Positions 5,698-9,916 of a stretch of 9,916 nucleotides of DNA are shown piece by piece. A model generated the notes under the pieces. The model had not been told where the DNA came from, searched no databases, and saw only the letters and a list, made by a program, of their open reading frames with translations. Every line of letters starts with the position of its first letter. Position 1 is the first letter of the stretch. The stretch spans positions 1-9,916 of the forward strand of contig JAKBQS010000028.1 of the NCBI GenBank assembly GCA_021835105.1, in the 5' to 3' direction. A program made the position numbers and the translations under genes. The stretch comes from Microcaldota archaeon. Lineage in GTDB: Archaea > Micrarchaeota > Micrarchaeia > Micrarchaeales > CABMGC01.

Positions 5698-6588
5698 ATG
5701 AGCGGCATTTTTTCCACAAAGAACAGGATTCTTGATTCCTTAGCAAAGAAGCCAAAGACTAGGAAACAACTCTCCGAAGAGTTAAAGCTTTCTCCAGCCA
5801 CCGTAAGCCAGCACCTCGAAGAACTCATACGTATGGGGCTTATAAACAAGTCCAATGACGTTCACTCTAAAAGGTGGATGCAATACGAGATAAACCATGG
5901 TGCATATGAAAAATACAGGGGCCCGATGAAAGAACAGAACAGAAGGTACATGCAAGTCCCATTCATGGCAATACTTGCGATATTTGTAGCCATAGCTGCA
6001 TCATTTGTAGTTTTAAGTTTGCAGAATGCGCAGCCAAATTCCGCCTCTGGCAACCTGGCAAATTCTACAAATCTATCAAGTGGGTTCGGCCCAGGATCAT
6101 TGCCGGCAAGCGTTGGTGCATGTCCCATAATAAGAATCCCTGTAGTGACAAGCATATCATCATTCGCAGGCTTTTCCATTTATAACACATCTGGGTACCA
6201 AGATTACGTAATAGGCAGGGGATCTTTAGGGACGCTCAATTTTAGCGTCAAAAGCGGGCAAAACGCCTATAGCAATAATCAATCAGGTGCTACGCTGCCA
6301 GTATATAACAACTTCCGCTTCTCTCATGTAACTGGCAATTCAAGCGCGGAATCATACAATACGACTACACCTGGGTTAAACATATCATTAAGCAGCCTTG
6401 AGGAAAATATGACTTTCAACTCAACAGCAAGCTTTCTGATGCGAATAAATGCATCTGCGTCTGCATCTTATGGCACATATTGGGTTTCGGTTAACGAATG
6501 CGATGGCACGTCATCCATTTTCTTGGTTACTGTTGGAAATGAGCCGTATGAAGGAAACGTAACCCCCAATGTAAATCCAATAGCATAG
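5698..6588 (+). CDS. Membrane-tethered ArsR-like winged-helix regulator
   Basis: Residues 5-70 form a winged helix-turn-helix of the ArsR/MarR type: a first helix (RILDSLAKKP), then KQLSEELKLSPATVSQHLEE as helix-turn-recognition helix, then the LIRMGLINKS segment leading into the wing. A basic stretch (74-84) precedes one membrane helix at about 87-107. The remaining 190 residues would lie outside the cell. They are Ser/Asn/Thr-rich with about twelve N-X-S/T sequons, which archaeal N-glycosylation could modify, and Cys142 and Cys268 could form a disulfide. The protein therefore looks like a one-component transmembrane sensor that binds DNA while held at the membrane. The ligand is not evident. 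The divergent 219-aa gene and the direct repeat at 5627-5646 make autoregulation plausible. Confidence 0.85.
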   Translation: MSGIFSTKNRILDSLAKKPKTRKQLSEELKLSPATVSQHLEELIRMGLINKSNDVHSKRWMQYEINHGAYEKYRGPMKEQNRRYMQVPFMAILAIFVAIAASFVVLSLQNAQPNSASGNLANSTNLSSGFGPGSLPASVGACPIIRIPVVTSISSFAGFSIYNTSGYQDYVIGRGSLGTLNFSVKSGQNAYSNNQSGATLPVYNNFRFSHVTGNSSAESYNTTTPGLNISLSSLEENMTFNSTASFLMRINASASASYGTYWVSVNECDGTSSIFLVTVGNEPYEGNVTPNVNPIA

Positions 6589-6631
6589 TCCTTAAGCGTA
6601 AGTATTGGGCTAATGCCGGGTGCAGAACCAT

Positions 6632-6645
6632 ATGCCAAAAGGCAT
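6632..6645. terminator. Small hairpin between convergent genes
   Basis: ATGCC-AAAA-GGCAT is a perfect five-pair stem with a four-base loop in the 60-bp gap between the stop of the regulator gene (plus) and the stop of the metallopeptidase gene (minus). A shared termination signal would be in the right place, but no T-run follows on either strand and archaeal termination usually relies on one. Confidence 0.2.
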
Positions 6646-6648
6646 GCG

Positions 6649-7257
6649 TTACAGACTGCGTAGCGCAAGCCTGACGCATCCTCCCCATAGAGAAACAAGC
6701 TCCTTGCCATCCGCTGAGGATCTCGCTATGGATTTGAGCTCTGTCCTAAGCGCTTCAGGGTCATTTTCCAAAAGCATTATTCCTATATGCCTACTGCCTA
6801 CGCGCTCGTGCTCCAACGCCGCAACAGCCCCTAGAAAATAGCCTTCCCTACGCTCAAGCATATCCATTGTTTCCTTGTCAAAAGTGCCAAAATCTGCAAT
6901 CTGCTCTACAACGTTACGAAATGCTTCGTACATCATCATTGCTTTATTAAGTATCCTTGTTCTACCATAATGCGCTATCTTGAATCCGACTAGGTTCGCT
7001 ATTGCCTCCTCCACAGGATCATTGTAATTATGTGGGTTTTCTTTTCCTCCAGGACCTATGCGGAATCTATGCGAGAGTTCATGCGCTATGGACATCTTTA
7101 ACCTTCCATTGTCTGAAGCAAGCCTAGATATGGAATTCGAATTTATTACTATCATATCGGCTGGGAAAGGCCCTAGCCTAAAGACATACGCAGCCGTAAG
7201 CGTAGACCCTATTGGTAAAATATGCGTACCTGCAGGTATGGCTAGCCTGCCGTCCAC
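6649..7257 (-). CDS. HExxH zinc metallopeptidase-like protein
   Basis: Counting from GTG 7257, residues 59-63 read HELSH, the HExxH zinc-binding and catalytic signature. Twenty residues later the DPVEEAIANLVG segment places a glutamate (83 or 84) where gluzincins carry the third ligand. HExxH followed by Glu-x-x-Ala-Asn resembles ImmA/IrrE-type (COG2856) peptidases, although the match is to the motif only. A helical C-terminal half (100-202) follows. There is no signal peptide, so it should act in the cytosol. GTG 7257 is the first standard start, but the frame is open and strongly coding-like for at least 40 codons upstream. The N-terminus given here is therefore probably truncated. It lies directly downstream of the nucleotidyltransferase gene. 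The substrate is unknown. Confidence 0.75.
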   Translation of the reverse strand: MDGRLAIPAGTHILPIGSTLTAAYVFRLGPFPADMIVINSNSISRLASDNGRLKMSIAHELSHRFRIGPGGKENPHNYNDPVEEAIANLVGFKIAHYGRTRILNKAMMMYEAFRNVVEQIADFGTFDKETMDMLERREGYFLGAVAALEHERVGSRHIGIMLLENDPEALRTELKSIARSSADGKELVSLWGGCVRLALRSL

Positions 7258-7454
7258 ACCGCACTTATCAAATTCGCGCCTTACCTCTTCCTGGATTACC
7301 CGTACCTTGCCACTTATTTCCTTGTGCTGCCTTATGAAAGTAGCAGCGTCTCTGGCTATCTGCCTAAGTGGATTAGCTATGTCTGCCTCTCTGGAATTAG
7401 TTTTAAGAGGTTTTATGGATTGCAGCCAAACACCTACAAATGCATACCGTGAGC

Positions 7455-8243
7455 TTATTCCTGCGCAAAGTTCTTTCTGAGCATATCCCTGGCCGCATCT
7501 CTGAGGCTGCTGTTCTTTTCTGATTTGTATACAGCGTCTGCTATTCCCCTGGCAATTTCGCCTGGTCTGAGGAGCTCATGCCTGGAAGATAATTCCTCTA
7601 CGCGGCCAATCAGCCCTGAAAAGGCGTTCTCGCTGCTGAAATGATTTCTGATTATATTTTTTATATCGGCCATATCTTTTGCGTTTTCTGCGCCGTTGCC
7701 GCGCTCCATCCATGTCATATACTTCATAGCCACAAGCACATGCGGATTTGCTACAGTGAAAGATGTGCTTCCTATGCTTACTGTAATGGAGGTCTCAATT
7801 ATCTCGCTTATTGGTATCTTGTTTATTGTATCTGTTGGCACAAATCCATTTACCGGTGATCTATATCCAGGGTAATAAGTATCTATCTCCACATAGCCTT
7901 CGCTGCTTATGCTCTTCACATCCGGGCTATAATACTTGAGCTTGACTCGAGAAGCAGTGAAACTCGGATCCCTATCAAGCTCGAAGTAGACACCATCCTT
8001 GCCAGGTGCAAGCGGAAGTTCGTTATATCCAAATGAAGATGGCTTTCTTGCTAGTACTATATCCACATCGTGCGTAGGTCTTGCACTGCCAAAGCAGAGC
8101 AGGTTAACAGCCCTGCCACCTATATATGTGGTGGCTGTGTCAAATGCAAGGCTTAAGTATACCTGTATGTCAGAAACTGCGGAGAGCGGTATGTTTACCT
8201 CTTTTCCAATGCTCTTCTTGGGAATGACCTTATCCATTAACAT
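7455..8243 (-). CDS. Nucleotidyltransferase-fold protein (AbiEii/DUF6036-like)
   Basis: Numbered from ATG 8243 (262 aa), residues 42-63 carry the polymerase-beta-type signature: Gly42-Gly43, then an Arg-Pro-Thr-His-Asp-Val-Asp-Ile motif with catalytic acids Asp59 and Asp61. Glu119 and Asp121 in a beta-strand are candidates for the third carboxylate. Lys174 and a Lys-Asp-x-x-Asp-Ile motif at 189-194 match the helical part of AbiEii and DUF6036-type nucleotidyltransferases, many of which act as toxins or partners in toxin-antitoxin or abortive infection modules. The protein is cytosolic. An ATG at 8267 is also in frame, but it lies within the TATA box ATATAAAT (8266-8273), which is centred about 26 nt before 8243. 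ATG 8237 with GAGGT nine bases upstream is a third option. The metallopeptidase gene follows on the same strand. Confidence 0.82.
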   Translation of the reverse strand: MLMDKVIPKKSIGKEVNIPLSAVSDIQVYLSLAFDTATTYIGGRAVNLLCFGSARPTHDVDIVLARKPSSFGYNELPLAPGKDGVYFELDRDPSFTASRVKLKYYSPDVKSISSEGYVEIDTYYPGYRSPVNGFVPTDTINKIPISEIIETSITVSIGSTSFTVANPHVLVAMKYMTWMERGNGAENAKDMADIKNIIRNHFSSENAFSGLIGRVEELSSRHELLRPGEIARGIADAVYKSEKNSSLRDAARDMLRKNFAQE

Positions 8244-8265
8244 AATACCTCTTTTTAGAGTTTTC

Positions 8266-8273
8266 ATTTATAT
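8266..8273 (-). promoter_or_regulatory. TATA box deciding the nucleotidyltransferase start
   Basis: ATATAAAT on the minus strand is centred about 26 nt upstream of ATG 8243 and overlaps the farther in-frame ATG at 8267, arguing against that longer start. AGAGGT lies at 8246-8251, between the box and the ATG at 8237. Confidence 0.5.
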
Positions 8274-8365
8274 GCATTGGTAATACATACGACTGCATTT
8301 GCCTATTCTTCGGATTGTGAGAACCACACTGGTGGATAAGACTTTATTAGATAGTAGGTTAGCAC

Positions 8366-8375
8366 TATTTTTAAG
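8366..8375 (+). promoter_or_regulatory. TATA box for the pilin-type surface protein
   Basis: TATTTTTAAG is centred about 26 nt upstream of the ATG at 8397, the spacing of a leaderless archaeal transcript. No Shine-Dalgarno site precedes the ATG. The element faces away from the nucleotidyltransferase promoter, so the 153-bp gap holds two divergent promoters. Confidence 0.55.
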
Positions 8376-8396
8376 TTTTGCTGAAGTCATATAATC

Positions 8397-9860
8397 ATGC
8401 ATTACAAAGCCCAGTCTGCAATAGAGTTTCTCTCCACATACCTCTGGGCGTTGATAATAATAGCAATAGTTGCTACTGCCTTATATTTTTATCTAACCCT
8501 TCCGCAGCAGTCATTAAAGGATTTCTGCACATTCTCCTATGGGGCATACTGCTCTGAATTCTTTGTCGGAAACAATTCTGCAGGCACTACTGCAAGCTTC
8601 GTGATAACAAATCCTCAAAAGTACCTGCTCATAAACCCAAAAGTAGCAGTCAATATGACAAACATTGGAATCAACTCTGGAAGTTGCACTCCAGACAACT
8701 ATATAGCTCCAGGAGGTAGGATGATATGCAATGTAACATTTCCTAAGACTCCCATAGGCTCTGTCGCAGAAGGCAATATAACATTGCAGGTTACCGTATG
8801 TCCGAGTGGCAACCCTGCAGACTGTTCTCCCCAGGAGAACCAGACATACATTGCAGCATTCGGCACACATGTCATCGTTACTCCAAAAGAGAGCATACCA
8901 ATAACTATATTTGTTCCTGGTGCATCTACCACTGTAACAACCATACCTACAACCTTCTCCACAGTTACAACCTCAACTACATCAACATCAACATCCACTT
9001 CCACTATTAGTGCAGTGTGTTACCCTCTTACCCTCTCAGGATCAGGTACTCAGTCCGCAAGCCCGACAAGCAGCGGGGGTTGCCCATCTGGAGAGTATTC
9101 TGTAGGAACTTCAGTCTCGATAACCGCAACGCCGCCTTCAGGATACACTTTCGCTTCGTGGACAGGAACCGGAACGGGAAGTTATACGGGAAGCGGCAAT
9201 CCTGCATCGGTAACCATGGATTCCGCGGTAACAGAGACTGCCAATTACCAGTCTGCTGTGCTGCTGGAACAGGCAATCAATTTCGAGACACAGTCGGCCA
9301 CGATATCCACAACCGAACCTAATTCAGTCATACTCATAGCGGTCAACGGATGGAGCAGCGGATCTCCGACAGTTACTGTGAACGGCAATTCAGCTACAGA
9401 ACTGTACTCTTCGCATACTGGGAATACGGGGCAGGCGGTTATGTTTTATTATGTTGCACCCAGCGCGGGTTCGTATACCATATCGATTAATCTTGGCGGC
9501 TTATCAAGCACATATGACCAGAACTATGCGGTTTCGGTAGGCGGCGTCACGACCTCCGGCATTGGAGTCGTAAACCTGTCAGGAGATTACAACCCTGCAT
9601 CCCTATCAATCTCCGCATCCCAGAGCGCATTCCTCTTCGAGACAAACGAATACCAATGCAGCGGATCAGGATCCACCACATGGAGCACAAGTTCGGGAAC
9701 CATAACAAGCATAGGCGCCGAAGTGATAGAAAATTGCATAGCCTCAAGTGCCGCATACGAGATTGTGCAGAGTTCCGGCTCTTATACAATAACTGTGAGC
9801 ATGCCGAATTACAATTCCGCAGGAGGGGACCAGATACTTGCCAGCCTTCCTGCCGGGTAG
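8397..9860 (+). CDS. Class III signal peptide surface protein with InlB-like repeat
   Basis: The N-terminus has a class III archaeal signal: Lys4, then AQSAIEF (5-11) before a hydrophobic helix at 14-34. Archaeal prepilin peptidase would cut near Ala5-Gln6, leaving the helix as a pilin-like assembly or anchor segment. Residues 40-170 form a Cys-containing module (Cys44, 52, 97, 111, 135, 143). Residues 177-205 are an almost pure Thr/Ser linker. Residues 208-285 match the divergent InlB B-repeat domain (GTSVSITATPPSGYTFASW, then Gly-Asn-Pro-Ala and a final Ala-Asn-Tyr). Residues 286-487 are Ser/Gly/Thr-rich, probably beta-sandwich, with Cys421 and Cys447. It should be exported and may bind a surface or partner cell; the role is inference. 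Transcription is probably leaderless. Confidence 0.88.
   Translation: MHYKAQSAIEFLSTYLWALIIIAIVATALYFYLTLPQQSLKDFCTFSYGAYCSEFFVGNNSAGTTASFVITNPQKYLLINPKVAVNMTNIGINSGSCTPDNYIAPGGRMICNVTFPKTPIGSVAEGNITLQVTVCPSGNPADCSPQENQTYIAAFGTHVIVTPKESIPITIFVPGASTTVTTIPTTFSTVTTSTTSTSTSTSTISAVCYPLTLSGSGTQSASPTSSGGCPSGEYSVGTSVSITATPPSGYTFASWTGTGTGSYTGSGNPASVTMDSAVTETANYQSAVLLEQAINFETQSATISTTEPNSVILIAVNGWSSGSPTVTVNGNSATELYSSHTGNTGQAVMFYYVAPSAGSYTISINLGGLSSTYDQNYAVSVGGVTTSGIGVVNLSGDYNPASLSISASQSAFLFETNEYQCSGSGSTTWSTSSGTITSIGAEVIENCIASSAAYEIVQSSGSYTITVSMPNYNSAGGDQILASLPAG
8925..9011 (+). repeat. Thr/Ser codon repeat (linker)
   Basis: This stretch encodes residues 177-205 of the surface protein and consists largely of ACN and TCN codons, with near-tandem ACATCA/ACATCC units around 8976-9000. 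It joins the pilin-type module to the InlB-like domain and is a likely site of O-glycosylation and of length variation by slippage; both are inference. Confidence 0.6.
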
Positions 9861-9916
9861 CCGTATTTAAAATTTGATTTTACAGGTTTAATTATTTAAC
9901 ATGTGCAGATAATCCA

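Noticed and set aside
5606..5701. Plus-strand 31-aa ORF whose TGA overlaps the regulator ATG
   Set aside because: Its start lies upstream of the transcript start predicted from the nearby TATA-like boxes, and it covers the candidate operator.
8268..8390. Minus-strand 40-aa ORF ending directly before ATG 8267
   Set aside because: It would cover both divergent promoters, and a TATA-like sequence sits at its start instead of 26 nt upstream. A run of 41 open codons is not rare by chance.

Overview
The window looks like chromosomal sequence from an archaeon. TATA-like boxes sit about 26-28 nt upstream of several start codons, with no room for a leader. One gene begins with a class III (archaeal pilin-type) signal sequence, and one encodes an ArsR-like DNA-binding domain fused to a membrane segment. 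The pilin-type N-terminus followed by a Cys-containing module and a Thr/Ser linker resembles proteins I associate with Micrarchaeota and other small-genome DPANN archaea. That lineage call is inference. No rRNA, tRNA, CRISPR array, transposase or integrase was found.

Layout. Positions 1-473 are AT-rich with no convincing gene. A small DUF1059 protein (474-656, minus) follows. Then comes a long minus-strand block (825-5534) of proteins I do not recognise: 225, 163, 327, about 326 and 219 aa. Between them I read small genes by eye. A 56-aa hydrophobic protein (4696-4866) fits tightly between the 219-aa and 326-aa genes, making a three-gene operon. A 59-aa aromatic-rich gene (3449-3627) appears broken by a one-base slip in a G/C run and is followed two bases later by a 38-aa hydrophobic ORF. 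A 41-aa ORF (825-950) overlaps the end of the 225-aa gene in the +1 frame.

The right half holds recognisable proteins. At 5698-6588 (plus) is a membrane-tethered winged-helix regulator with a sequon-rich outside domain. At 8243-7455 and 7257-6649 (both minus) are a nucleotidyltransferase-fold protein and an HExxH metallopeptidase-like protein. They lie head to tail, and the peptidase frame stays open upstream of its first usable start codon. Divergent from them, at 8397-9860 (plus), is a secreted or surface protein with a class III signal peptide, a Thr/Ser linker, a divergent InlB B-repeat-like domain and a C-terminal Ser/Gly-rich region.

How the genes work together. Only two groupings are supported by layout: the 219 aa / 56 aa / 326 aa operon, and the nucleotidyltransferase-metallopeptidase pair, whose architecture is reminiscent of toxin-antitoxin or defence modules without establishing that role. 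The tethered regulator and the pilin-type protein both face the cell envelope, but nothing in the sequence links them directly.
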